The translations under genes were made by a program, and so were the position numbers. The notes beneath the pieces are model-generated. The model did not search any database. It saw only the letters and a program-made list of their open reading frames with translations, and was not told the DNA's origin. This document shows positions 39,120 through 51,582 of a stretch of 64,000 bases of DNA, piece by piece. Positions within the stretch are counted from its first letter, which is position 1; each line of letters starts with the position of its first letter. This DNA is from Loxodes magnus (Eukaryota; Ciliophora; Karyorelictea; Loxodida; Loxodidae). Location of the stretch: contig CAMPDV010000083.1 in the NCBI GenBank assembly GCA_946699065.1, forward strand, positions 558,001 through 622,000, given 5' to 3'.

Positions 39120-39716
39120 TTTTTCCGAATTGGTATTTATTCTTTAAATCATAAGATAAGTAAAAATTTTTTTTTTCGTCCTTTAATTTACATTTCTATC
39201 TACATCTATCTAAATCTTTTTTATAAATGTTGTCAATTATGAAATCTAGTTATATAAATTTTAAAGTGTTAATATTCTGATAAATCTAAAGGAACTTAAA
39301 TATATTAAATTGATAGTTTTTTTAGGTATCTTGATATCAAATTGTAATATTTTTTTAATGAAAGAAGTCTCTTATGTTAAGATTCAGAAATTAAAGGAAT
39401 AATCTATAATTTAGAGTTCTTTTTTGATTTTAAAATTATTTATCTGGTTTAAAATTAAAATATTTCTTGTTTACAAAGCATTTTATGATTAACTTTATTT
39501 AAAGACTAAAAACTTTATATAAATTAGGGAAAATAAGAGATAAAATGTATATATTTAGATATTTATTACAGTGGATGAAGTGAGGTTGCTTTAATGGCTT
39601 ATGAGATATTTTTTAAATAATGATATAAAGTTATATGATAAAATTAAATAGAGTTTGAATTAAAGATTATTTTTAGCTTGAAATTTAAAGAATTTCAAAT
39701 AAAATTTATTAGATAA
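39120..39716. other. AT-rich intergenic
   Basis: T runs fade out by about 39200. The rest is ordinary AT-rich spacer upstream of the ArfGAP gene, with no coding signal seen. Confidence 0.5.
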
Positions 39717-40738
39717 ATGGTTTCTTCTAAAAACACTACATAAGAAATTTTTAATCAGCTTTTGTAGAAACCTGAAAATCAAATCTGCTTCGATTGTGGC
39801 AAATCTCCTGTTTAATGGGCTTCAATATCTTATGGAATATTCTTATGCTGAGATTGTTCGAGTATTCACAGAAATTTGGGTGTTCACATCTCATTTGTAA
39901 GAAGCATTGTAATGGATTAATGGAGTATTAATCACCTGATGATGATGACAAATGGTGGAAATTAATAATTTATGGACTTTTTAAATAGATACAATATTAC
40001 GATGCATCCTTAGATTCAAAAATACTAAACTGTAGCAGCAAAATGGTATAGAAAATGATTAAAAGCTATAGCAGAGCAGAAATAATTTTCAGAACCTTCT
40101 CCACTAGAGTATGAAGGGTCACAACTTATAGAGAACAATTAATAGAGTATTAAGCTGACAAATTTAAATGCTCCTAGTTAATATTCTTCATAAGCCAACT
40201 TTTATAATTAAAACTACTAGTATTCATAAGAGGAAGATTAAAAATCAGAATCAACGCTCAAAAAAATTTTTCGCTGCTTCCGGAAATCGCCGTCAAATCT
40301 AGAGGATAATTTAAATGAAAGTTAATATGACGGATTTTCAAGCTTTGAAAAGAGATCTCTAAAGAAAAAAGTAAAAGATGGAGCAATATATGCAGTTACT
40401 GCAACAGTAAATGGCACAAAAGCAGCTATAGACAAAACAAGAGAAGTGGGTTCGGAAGTGTTATAAAAAGCGAAGATTTCAATAGTAAGTTTATTAATTC
40501 AATAATTTAGCCTGCAGAATAAATTTACAATATTGTAGTAGAAACTAGTTCCATTTTTATTAGTGGTATTAAGTTTGCTGGTAAATAGGGCTTTTCTAAA
40601 ATTCTAAAGAAAGTAGGATTAAAAAAAAAGGAAGAAGAAGAAGATGAAGAATCTATTGAAGCATATGAAAGATATGAGAAGGGTTATAAAATTAATTTTT
40701 ATGAACCCCCTAAAAAATAAAATTCCAATTTTTATTGA
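39717..40738 (+). CDS. ArfGAP-domain protein
   Basis: About 331 residues. GTPase-activating protein for Arf-family GTPases, acting in vesicle budding and membrane traffic. The N-terminal zinc finger is canonical C-x2-C-x16-C-x2-C: C24, C27, C44, C47, with the catalytic Arg at R52 in HRNLGVHISFVRS. W45 between the last two Cys is TGA. Residues 95-110 (MHPQIQKYQTVAAKWYRKWL) match the end of the ArfGAP fold. A Gln/Ser-rich linker and a C-terminal segment (AIYAVTATVNGTKAAIDKTR) suited to an amphipathic membrane-contacting helix follow. A 26-nt intron at 40485-40510 is required to reach the C-terminal exon, which ends in an acidic/Lys tail. Stop taken as TGA 40736-40738; a TAA at 40718-40720 is the alternative. 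Confidence 0.93.
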
Positions 40739-41405
40739 CAATTTCAAACAAAATTCTTAATTATTAATATTTTTTATAAATCCTACTTAAGAAATTCTTT
40801 TATATCTCAAAGATATAGAAATATTTTAGTTATATAAATGTTTTTACAGTTTATTAATAAAAATTTAATTAAATTTATAATAACCTAGATAATAAAACTA
40901 GCAACTATTAAAATTTTATTTATTAAGTATTTAAACTTTAAATTAAAACTTTGATTGAGCATTATGATAATAGTAGCTCTTAATACTATAAATATGCATT
41001 AAAAATTAAATAAGATCTTGAGAACTATGATATTATGATTGTAAAATACTTTAAGAAATATTTTAACTCTTTAAGTATAAAAAATTACTCAGAATTCATT
41101 AAACTATGAAGTTATAAATCCTAAGAAATAGATTTCTTATTAATATGATAATGTTAAAGAAAGTTTATTCATATGATAGCTTTAGTAAAATAATATAATA
41201 GATATTAGGATATAAATAGATTAGTAAGAATAAGTTATTTTAGTCCTAATATATTCTGATTTCAAAGTATTATGATTCTGAAATGATTTGACAATAAAGA
41301 TACAAAAGCTAATTTATCTTAAATTATTTAATTTTACCGTTTTTACTTTATCATTTTTTCATATTTATAATTTAATTTTTTGAAAGATTCAAACTGATAT
41401 AAAAG
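40739..41405. other. AT-rich intergenic
   Basis: No coding signal seen. Confidence 0.5.
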
Positions 41406-42499
41406 ATGTAAAAAGTTGAAGGTTAAGAGGATTTAATTAACTTAAGATCAGGTCAGATAAAAATAAAAGAAAAAGTAATTTGATATTGGTTTTCCGTTCA
41501 AGGGATGATGAATTTAAAACCTCAACTTAAAGTTTTCAAAATAGAATAAAGTTAATAAAGGGTATGGAACCTTAGCGATGTCCTTAAAGAGCAAAAGAAG
41601 AATAAATTTATAATTTGTTAAATTTTTATCTAAGAAAGATAGTTTTGAAGGTGATTTTATCTTAAAAAATCCATATCAACGAGTAAAAATATTTGAATCC
41701 TCCATACAATTCAAATAATTTAGATTTTAGAAAAAATTGACAAATTGAATAAAAGATATACAATTGAGAAAAAAGATAGATAAGCTTCTTCTATTGGCTT
41801 AAGCATTATACCTTACTTTTTAGAAATTGGGAACAAGTAATCAAGCAATTAAAGTAGAGAGCTGATAGTTATGTACTAGAGATATTGTTAGAAGTATTTA
41901 AAAAGATTAAGAGATTGAAGACGAAAAGAATAAAAAACTATTATAATACGAAAGATGTATTATATAGTAGTACTATAAAAAAATATTTATAAACTTAAAA
42001 CATGATCGAAATTTTTCGAAGTTACTGAAACTCAACGAAAAATTTAGAGTTCATAAATATTAGTCAAACGAACGATAGTCAAGTTCTTCAGAAGATATTT
42101 GAGGGTAGTTTAGATATATTAAATTTAAAGCATTAATTTGAAACTAAGGAAGTTATCTAAAAATCAATTATAACGTAAAAGTTGTGGTAAGAGCAATAAA
42201 GGCGAAGATAAAATAACGAAAAAATTATGATTTTTTATTCTTTAAAAAAATTAAATAAAGCAAAAGAATCATATTTTACTTGCTTTTTTAAACTTTTGAG
42301 ACAAATTATTATCTGAAAAAAGATTGACTTGAGTAAAATAATCTAGCTATTATAATATGATTGTAATAGCTTCAAATTTCGACAAGTTTAAATATTATAA
42401 ACAAAATGAGAGGCTACTTTACTAGTTACATAAGTTAGAAAATTTTATAGTCTTTTAAGAATGGAAAAGAAAGAGAATTTGATGAAGAGCGAAGTATGA
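41406..42499 (+). CDS. Unassigned protein, helical and Lys/Gln-rich
   Basis: From about 41437 a single plus-strand frame reads as ordinary protein for about 350 codons, with purine excess: SNLILVFRSRDDEFKTSTQS, GMEPQRCPQRAKEEQIYNLL, YWLKHYTLLFRNWEQVIKQL, then KENLMKSEV before TGA 42497-42499. The frame can also be read on to a TAA at 42545-42547. The start is a guess: an ATG at 41406 joined by a 32-nt intron (41415-41446) enters the right frame. It ends 165 bp from the convergent gene at 42664. I recognise no domain. Confidence 0.45.
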
Positions 42500-42663
42500 A
42501 ATATGAAATTTAAAGTACTCTATTCGACTTTAAATATTTTAAAATAATTTTCTTTATTTCATTACATCATTATGATGAAAGTTCGGCTTTCTTAAAGCTG
42601 GGAAGATAGTTAAATCAGAGTATAATTAAAGATTTTCTCTAATTAATATCTATTTTTATTTCA

Positions 42664-43278
42664 TCACTTAACTTATGTACCTTTTATTATTTCCAAGTTC
42701 CCATACCTTATGTTTGGCTCTATTATAAAATCATCCCAAGAATTTGATCTCACTAAAAAATGATCTTATACAAGTTAAGCAATTATGCCATAGAATCTAT
42801 AGAATCCATGTATTTAATTATTGCTATGCTTTAAACATTTTACAGTCTTAGAGCTTACATTTATTATTAGCATGGAATAATCAATACCAGAAATGAACAG
42901 GAAAATTACGTATTATATCTTTTGGATAAAAAGAGAGTCAAAATCTAGAGGCTTTTGATTAGATATATAAGACTGGAAAATCCGTTTGTAGAAAAATAGA
43001 TATAAATAGCGAATTAGATTATAATATACATAGAAAAGCAAACAGTTGCTTTTGCCAAGCCTTTTATCAAAGATTTATTTTTAAAATGAAATCAAACCCA
43101 TCAAATTAGGAATTATGCTTTCAAAGGTGTCGCTTTATCGTTTTTTGTTGTCTTCATCAAATTGATTCAATATTTCCAAATCAATGCTTTTTGAAAGTAT
43201 CTTATCAATTTAATTAAATTGATAATTGTTAGAAATTTTATTTTATTTTTATTTTTTATACGACAAATCTAACCTTGA
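42664..43278 (-). CDS. Unassigned protein ending in tandem TGA codons
   Basis: About 205 codons of coherent sequence in one frame: SKSIDLEILNQFDEDNKKRQ, then a hydrophobic middle, then ISGIDYSMLIINVSSKTVKC and RSNSWDDFIIEPNIRYG, ending TGA TGA at 42661-42666. The block DYSMLIINVSSKTVK recalls the HWSLIVI strand of Ulp/SENP cysteine proteases, but the catalytic His would be Asp here, so I do not assign the family. No ATG was found near the 5' end, which may lie beyond an unseen micro-intron. It converges on the gene at 41406. Confidence 0.45.
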
Positions 43279-44917
43279 TTGAGTAATAAGACTTTAAGAA
43301 ATGAAAGAGAACAAGAAAGAAACGAAGAGAAGAGGGAAGGAGTTGGGTGAGAAATAGTTTCAAGCTAAAGAATATTGTTTTGGAGAGATTAGGCGAAGTT
43401 AATGAAGGATAAAAATAAAGTATATGATGCTAGTTAAGTGAAGTAGGGTGTTGCGTAGAATAGTTAAGTGTGTAGATTAAAGTTAAAGAGTAATGTAGTT
43501 AATGGTTTTTAAGATTGAATGAAAATAAAGAAATGATAAGACTTGAGTAGCCTTTTAACATTGCGACTTTTTTCTTTGACTTTTAATATAATTTAAATTT
43601 TATTATAAATGCTTCTAAAAAAATCAAAACAGCTGTTTTAAACAGAAGAATTAATATTATATTTAGCAAAACTTCATTATCAATGAATATTTAAACTAAT
43701 TGAAATTAAATTTTTTTTAAATGACTCCAAAATTTTTAACTAATAAAACTTAATAAAGGATAGCCAGTTATGTCTACTTTAATAATTTTATAATTAATTA
43801 AGTTTTAGATAAATATAAATAGATAATCAATTTTGATATTAACTTAATTACAATTTTTTACTACTTAATATATTTAAATTGATTTTTTTATAATTTTTTC
43901 CTTGAAATTATACAGATTAATTAATTTTTTATTTTTAGATTAAACCTTTTTAAAAAAAAAACTTTTTGAGCTTTAATCCACTATTTACCAAGCAAAAATA
44001 ATTATCAATTTTTCTATAACTTTTTTGTTCTAAAACACTATTAAAATTTATTAAAACAATCTAAATATTTCTTAATTTCAAAGATGCTTATTTCTTAATT
44101 TAATCTTAAATAAAATTATTAAAAATTTGAAATTTTTATTATATTTAAAATTAAGAAATGTATAAATCCGATGCTTCTAAATTAAAATCTATTAATGTTT
44201 TTAAAAATATTTTTTATTTTGACTCTTAAATGAAATTTAATATTTATAGAATTTGCTCTATTTTTTCTATTATATTTATTTATTTAATCTTTATGATTAA
44301 TTTCCTTCATATTTTCTAAATTTTTTGTTTTTTAACATAATATTTTACAGCATACTAAAGAACACTAAATATAAATTTATTATCTTCTTTATTCTAGTAA
44401 TATCAAAAGTGATTAAAGCATTCATTTTATAAATATTACTTTCGCAGATTTATAGGAAAACTTTTATATGATAAATTATTGAAATTAACTTGGGAACAAA
44501 AATATAATTTTTAATTATCATGATACATAAAGGAAATAAAATTTTACATAAAAGTAACTTCTAAAATAAAATAATTGTATTTTATAATTAATTTGTTATT
44601 TTATAACTACTTTAATTAGGTTTATTATATAAGTTTAAACTCATTATATTTATAGAGCAATATTGCTAAAATTTATTATTTTTCTAATTAAAATTGAATG
44701 TTAAGATAATAATGCAGGTAGAAGGTATTTCCTTAAAATAAATACTTTAGATTCTTAAAAATTAATTTTAATTTGGAGAAATGTAATAAAAATGAGTGAT
44801 TTTCCTATTTTAACTAATTAATACAAAACTTATCTATTTATAATAAAATTTTAATTAAGAGTAAAAAGAATTAAATGTATATAGATAAATTTGAATATCA
44901 TATTAATTAATTAATAA
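43279..44917. other. Intergenic with a purine-rich island
   Basis: 43301-43560 is unusual: strongly purine-rich and G-rich on the plus strand, beginning with a 34-codon ATG frame (MKENKKETKRRGKELGEKQF and onward) that ends at TGA 43403-43405. It could be a short gene or transcribed leader divergent from the minus gene, or a non-coding tract. From 43560 to 44900 the sequence is almost pure A/T with no coding signal. Confidence 0.45.
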
Positions 44918-47900
44918 TCATCTAATAACAAAATCCAACGCTGCTTCCAGCTTAAAAACCTCATGAACTTTTTCATAATGCTAGAAATCTTCTTCGAAAC
45001 TTTATTCGTTTTAAGGAATTTTTGTAGATTACTTGAAAGATTCTGATTGATTTTAAATTTCCGAAGTTTGAAATTCTTAAGCATTTTTCATATTTAAATT
45101 CTATTCTTTTTGCAAGCATAATTTTATAAAACATTAATCTTGATCCTCCGTATTATTTCTATCTTAGTATGCATAAAGATTTGTTTGATAATTTTCACCA
45201 CTTTTATTATGTTTTTTTAAAGATATTTCTTAATACTAAGTTTCTTTTTTAATATCAAGGTTTGAAAATTCAGATTTTTCTATTTATTAAAATGAAGAAC
45301 TTGGATTTAATTCTTTTTCTTCTTCCAATAAATATCTTATTTTAAAATTAGATGATAAAATATCTTAACTGGAAAATTAGCTAGTGTTTTCATTCATGTT
45401 ATATTTATTTCGAGAATCTAGATTAGGATCTCCTAATGTTCATAAATCTGATGTGCTCCTTTATACCTTTTAAGTATCTTCTTATGATTATTAGCTTAAT
45501 TATGAAGGAAAACCTTAAATTAGATTAACCTTGACTTCATTTTCTTAACTTTTTTATTCGCTAAAACTAGAATCGCTAGAATTAGATCTGCTTTCTGTTG
45601 CAGAAGATTCAGATTGACTTTCTTTATCTTCTTCATCAATTGTAATTTGAGAAATAAATGTCTTACAATTTTGCTTTTATAGAATACTTTGTCTATGATT
45701 TTAATTAAGTTAATCCTAAAAGCTGCTTCTTTAATTTGTAGTAATTTGAGCTTGTAAGCGAATCTATTCTATACTTTTTCTCCTATCTCTTAATTCATCT
45801 TCTGAATCTTCAAACCAGCAATCTCTACTATAAGCTTTTTCTATATCAATTTTTAAAGGAGACCTATTTTAATTAAGCACTGTCGCTCCTCTAATCATAC
45901 TTTCATCTTCTTCATCAGAAAATTCTAAAATCTTGAGACTGCTTGTTTTTCTATCTCCTGAATTTTATTAAACGGCTTAAAAATTAAACAAAATAGGGGA
46001 AGAATTTATAAAATTAAGCATAGACTCACCCTAGAAAAGATATTAAGTTTCCTCTATTTCGTTTTAAGCATCATCATAGTAATAATTAGCATTACCTTTA
46101 GATTAATTGATACTTGCATCTTCATTGCTTAATATTTAAGTGAAATTTAGCGTACTATTTAAAAGTTGGAAATTAAAACAGCTAGATTAAAATTTTTGCT
46201 TATCAAGAGATTTAGAAGTTTTTCATTCTTCGTTTTATCAAACACTTTTATCTACTGCATATTTACTTTATCTTTTATCTTAACTTCAAATTGATTAAAT
46301 TTATTAAAAACTGTGCTTGCTTTTCAAGTTATCTTAAGAAATTAACTTAACTTCCGGAGATTATACTCCAATGGTAAAAGGACTAATAAAATGACTTTAA
46401 TTCCAAGGATGTTTATTATAAATTTCTTAAATATGATTTGTTTATTACTCCTATTTATTATACTAATAACTTTTTATTTCTTAACTACAAGTATTTTGAA
46501 TCTTTAAATTTTTGGTTTGAGGACTTAGGTATGAGATGTTGGATGCTTATTCTAAGTTTTAAATTTTCTCATACTTTGATTTACTATTAAATTAATCATA
46601 TGATATTAATGTATCAATGCTTTTAGTACTAGATAAGTTTAGTTTATCATTTTTATTATTGTCAAATTTATTAGAATCTTCAGAATCCTCATCTGAAGCA
46701 TTTTCTTCTTTGCTTTCGACTATTTCCGGAAATTGAGTTTAATATAGGTTTGTCGTTGGTCTTTGAAGATTATGAATATTACTATTTCAAATTAAATTGC
46801 TTCGCTCTGACTAAGATGATTAAATTGGCGATGTCATAAAGTTTCCATTACTACTACTAAAATCTAATCCACTTTTATTTTGCTAATCATGAATATTTTT
46901 ATTTTAAGAAGAATCATTACTTTTATCTCCTTATCCTTTTTAGTGTTCTTCGAAATTAAATTATACAGTTTTACTAAAAGATTAATCTTCATTTATAAAA
47001 GAAGTCACTTTCTCTCTTATGATATTTATTTTACTATTGTCTTTAAACTTTTTTGAGTTAACTTTACTGTTATTTATTTTAATATTCTAAGGAGAAGAAA
47101 ATGTTAAATTTTTTAGTTCTTAATTACTATATTCCTTAGTGCTTTCAAACTAATTTTGAGTTGAGTATTTATCACAGCCAAAATTATTTTACTTGCTATT
47201 TTCTATTATTTTAGTTCTGCTAGTATTTGATTCTTATAGATTATCTTCTATAACAAAAAAGTTTTGGTAACTTTCTTCTATTTTCTCGTGCTTTTAATTA
47301 TCAAATTTTAATAATTCTAAGCTTAAGTCAGAAGTTTAGTAGTGCTACTGATTATTAAAACTAGTAGTTGATAATATTTCATTTTCTTTATGTTATTACT
47401 TGGCCTTTTTCTCTTCTGGCTTGATAGATTTTACTTAATGGTTTTCTTTTATTTCTTAAGAAGACTAATTTTTAGACTAATCAATATCAAATAAATTTAA
47501 AAATGAAAAGTTGCTAAATTTCTAAGGAATTATCTAATTAAAATGATCATTTTTATCTGAATTAAGCGAAATTTCTTCTTATTGAATGCATTCTTCTGAT
47601 TCTTATTCATAAATAAACTCTTAAGCACTCAGACATTTATAATCTAAAATTTCCTAAAACTCTTCTTCTGAATATTATAATTATTAATCCAAACTTTGAT
47701 TAGATGTACTTAAGAATTTTAGTCGTTTTAGTGGAGAACTTTAATCTTACAGTTTATGCTTCTTGATTTTAAATCTAAAATTATCTGAAGAGCAGTTTTC
47801 TATAGACTTTCTCACTTTTATTTGAAAATCGCTGCTACCCTGTATTGTTTTCTTTTACTTTGATACGTTTGCTATGCTAAAATTTTTTAAATCTTTCTAT

Positions 47901-49595
47901 AACTATGATTTTTATTTAGTAGTGGAAATAGGATTGAAATAAAGAGCATTAGAATCTTAGAGATTAAATAAATTCTAAATTATTATTAAAGAACCTTACC
48001 TGAAAGTCATAAGGAAGTTAGTCTAAATTCATAAAAATGTTTTTTTCTTTTTTTAATTCTAAAGAGTTTGCTCGCTTCTTTCTTACTTGAGATAAAGGAG
48101 AACACTATTAAATAGCCTTCAAAGACTTGGCACAAAATTATTCATATTATCTAAGCTCTTAGTAAATTCTTCTATTCATCTCTCTTTACTGCCTTTTTAT
48201 CTATTCTGGAGTTTATATATTAAATTCAGACTTTTAATTATCTAAATCAAGCATCTCTTTCTATTTCTTAAACATTAACTACTAATCTACTTAGTTGGCT
48301 TTATATTTATCTTCCTAATTTTCAGAATTTAGTTAAGAAATTGAAGAATTTTCAGTTTCGCTATCAGAAACAAGTTCCTTGAAGTATCCTTATTGCTAGA
48401 ATAGCTATTAATTACATTTTTTTTCATGATTTACCTCTTTCTTTAATTTTTAATTTTTACTTCTTTGCTAAGGAAGTTTAATTTGAAAAGAATTCCGATT
48501 TTATAACGAAGGCTAAAAGTTTTTCTAATCTTCGATATCAATTTTATGTTCCTAGCAATTAATATTTTATTCGCTATTTTAAATGCCTTAGTCTAAGTTT
48601 TTGCAAGCTAAAGGTGTGTCTATATTACTATTTTACTTATAAATCTATAAATACGATATCTCGTTATGTTAGCTTTAAATATCTTCTTCTAAATTACTAT
48701 TTTAAACTTCAACTAAATTAAATTCATATTCTTTGTAATCATTTTATTCAAATTCTTTAGAAACTTAGTTAAAACTTTTGTAACTTATTTGGGAGAAATT
48801 ATTAGTATCTATCTTTTATTCTTCTAGAGTTACTGATTTTTATTGTTTTTATTGCTAGAAAATATTTTAGGATGTACTATGATTGAATGGGGACAATCTT
48901 TTCTAATATTAAAAATTTGAAACCTCCTTTTCTTCTTGCTCTACTTCAATCATATTATCAGCCTGAGTTCTAACTAAAGTAGTATTTTAACTTTGCTCAG
49001 ATAGTTCACTTTATTCAAATTAACTACTTTCTTCTGATGTACATTAACTTCTTGATGATTGAGAATCACTATCGAGATTGATTTAATTTCTGTTATCTCA
49101 AAAGTTACTAACAATCTATCTCTAATGCATTTGCTATATTCTATTTTAAGATTATTCTTTTTATCTTTTATTTTTATCTTTTTACGCTTTTAAAAGCCTA
49201 ATTTCCTTTTTATGCTCTTCAGAAATGAACCTCTAATCATCTCCAAATATCTTTTCTCTCTCTTTTATTTCATTATTTTATTGCTTTTAGATGCTTTCAA
49301 TCTTTTCCTCTAAATTTGTCTAACTGTAATTTACTTTAGAAACGCTAAAAATAGTAGTTCTTTTAATATTACTTTTACAAAGCTATTTGGAAGAATTAAG
49401 AGGTTTGGAAATGAATTTATTAGGAGAAGGTGTAAGAGTATAAAATGGGAATTAATTCTAGCGAATTTCAATATCCTGCTTATAAGCTCTTACTATTTAC
49501 TACTTTGTTGGCTATTTGCTAGTTTAAAATTCAAGGTCTTTCACTTCTTCTGTAAGTAAGTGCTTGCATTCATAGAACTCATCACATCACTACAT
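44918..49595 (-). CDS. Very large Ser/Gln/Asn/Glu-rich disordered protein
   Basis: About 1,526 residues, with one frame throughout once two introns are removed: 47975-47999 (25 nt) and 45958-46029 (72 nt). The N-terminus is MQWCDEFYECKHLLTEEVKD. A Lys/Glu helical section follows around residues 110-150 (IFGDDQRFISEEHKKEIRLL). The rest is low-complexity, with acidic Ser clusters such as SKEENASDEDSEDSNK and EESQSE-type runs near the C-terminus. I see no folded domain or membrane segment. The composition suits a scaffold or cytoskeletal/regulatory phosphoprotein, but that is a guess. Stop taken as TGA 44918-44920 after EAALDFVIR; a TAA lies at 44903-44905. It is one of the longest genes here and the only one with an intron above 40 nt. 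Confidence 0.82.
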
Positions 49596-50868
49596 TTTTA
49601 ATAAAGTTAAATGATATTGAAGATACTTTTATTCTAATCATTACTAATTTAAAATAAACTATTCTAACTTTAGTTTTCCTTAACTTATATATAAGACTAA
49701 AGTATCTTTATATCAAATTACACTAATTAGAATAATCATTAATTATGGAAACAGTAACAGTAACAGTAAGCAGAAGACAATTAAATAATAATAAATAGTA
49801 TAAATCACAGAAATAACTTACCTAGTATATAGTAATTAATATTTACATCCAAAAAATTGAAAATAAGTTAAAAATTATTTGAGGAATTAATACTTAAAGT
49901 ATCTAAAAATATAGATAAAGATAAATAATAATTACATAACAATTCAAAATATTTAGTATAATAAAAATGCTAAGATACTTTTATATCTTTGAGATGAGAT
50001 TTATAAACTATGTAAAACTTATAAATGATATAATTTAACAGCAATATCTAACACTAGTTAGCTTATATAAATTATTTCATTAATTTATTTTTAATTTGCA
50101 TAAGAATATTTTCAAAGCTTAATTAAAATAAATCTTTTTTATATAGTACCTTCTTCTAATTACCAAAACAAGAAGCATCTTAAGATTCTTTAGATATTTG
50201 CTTTTTTAAAGAAGTTATAACTTATTTTCCTTAATGCATGTAATTTCTTTATAAAATAGAAGGTTTATAGCCTATAAAATTTTTCAAATAGATTTAACTG
50301 AATAAAATAATTAGTTTTAAGAGGCTTGATGGTGAGAGTTTAAAATATATGAATATATGAGTTATTAATTCTATTTATATAAAATAAATTAAATTAAGTA
50401 AGATTTAATTAGCTTAGCTACACGAATAATGAAATTCTATCAATTATTGTTAATCTAAATAATTTATTTTTAGAGGAAAGTTTGCCAATTTTTAATGAAT
50501 AATAATAAGAAAATTTACTATATTGTCTTTCAATTATTTTAATAATCTATTTCTATCAATTTTTTCATTTTAGCTTGGCTTTTTAATTTTAAAATAAGTT
50601 TAATAGTAATAGTCTGCCTTATAAAAATTCAAAGTTTGACTCTTAAAACTAAATGATAGATTCTTTTCTTAAATATATTTAATAAGCTAGAATCTTTAGA
50701 TATTTAATAATTGGCTATTATACCATAATAAATAAAGTACTTTTAGTTAATTAATTTATGCATAATTACTTGTTATAGCTTTCATATATGATAACCCACT
50801 TTAATTTTAAGAATAAGCATTTAATATATGTAAAGAATAGTTTTTAGATTGGTAATGTTAAGTGTAAT
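49596..50868. other. AT-rich intergenic
   Basis: No gene recognised. It contains a short tandem hexamer at 49751-49768. Confidence 0.5.
49751..49768. repeat. ACAGTA hexamer, three copies
   Basis: Three perfect copies of ACAGTA, about 155 bp upstream of the start codon of the large disordered-protein gene. Possibly regulatory, possibly chance. Confidence 0.6.
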
Positions 50869-51189
50869 ATAAATTACTCTTAATCTAAAGTGCTTTAAAT
50901 ATTTCAAAGTTCCACCTTTTTTAATACCATTGAACTATATTTATTCTCGTCATTATTGAGCAATGCTTAAATCTACTTTCCTCTATTCTTATTAATCTAA
51001 TTAATACAACATTGAAGATATTTTTGATACTAACTTAGCTTCTACAGCAATTTTTATAGTGATAAAAGTCTAAAATTTTTTAAGTTGAAGATTTTCAAGC
51101 AGATGATCTTAATTTAATTCATAGTCTATTTTAGTTATTAGATGAAATTTAAAATTATTTTTAAATTATAGTTATGCAAGTAAATTAAT
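50869..51189 (-). other. Possible coding tract downstream of the K+ channel gene
   Basis: A minus-strand frame reads plausibly as protein (ITKIDYELNQDHLLENLQLK, AVEAKLVSKISSMLYQLDQQ, then WREQIQFNGIKKGG). It is in the same frame as the K+ channel C-terminus, separated by AT-rich sequence. It could be a small gene, a downstream exon, or chance. Confidence 0.2.
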
Positions 51190-51582
51190 ATAACTTTAAG
51201 TCCAAAAAAGCAATATTAAATCTAAGCAAATTAGCTAATTTCAATTACTGCTAAGATACTTTTATCTTTAATTAAATTTGCTTGCCAAACTATTTATAAT
51301 TCTTAGTTTTTTGCTTTACTTAGAATGTGATAGTAAGTTGTTTGGCTATTTTGTAATTAAAAAGATTATTAAGAAAGAATATAAAGATACTTTTCTTTGT
51401 AATGCCGTTTGACTGATAGATGAATAAATATAATATTATAACGAAGTTAAATCTTGAAGAGTATTCAAAATTATGATTTTGTAAAAAAGAAAGCAAAAGC
51501 ATGTTTCTTTTTATTATAATTACATAAGCAAATATCTATTTTTAAACAATAAATCAGGATTTAAAATATTAAGTATTAGCTT

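Noticed and set aside
42664-43278. Ulp/SENP protease assignment
   Set aside because: Only one strand-like block resembles the family and the catalytic His position is Asp; no Cys or Asp motif could be placed.
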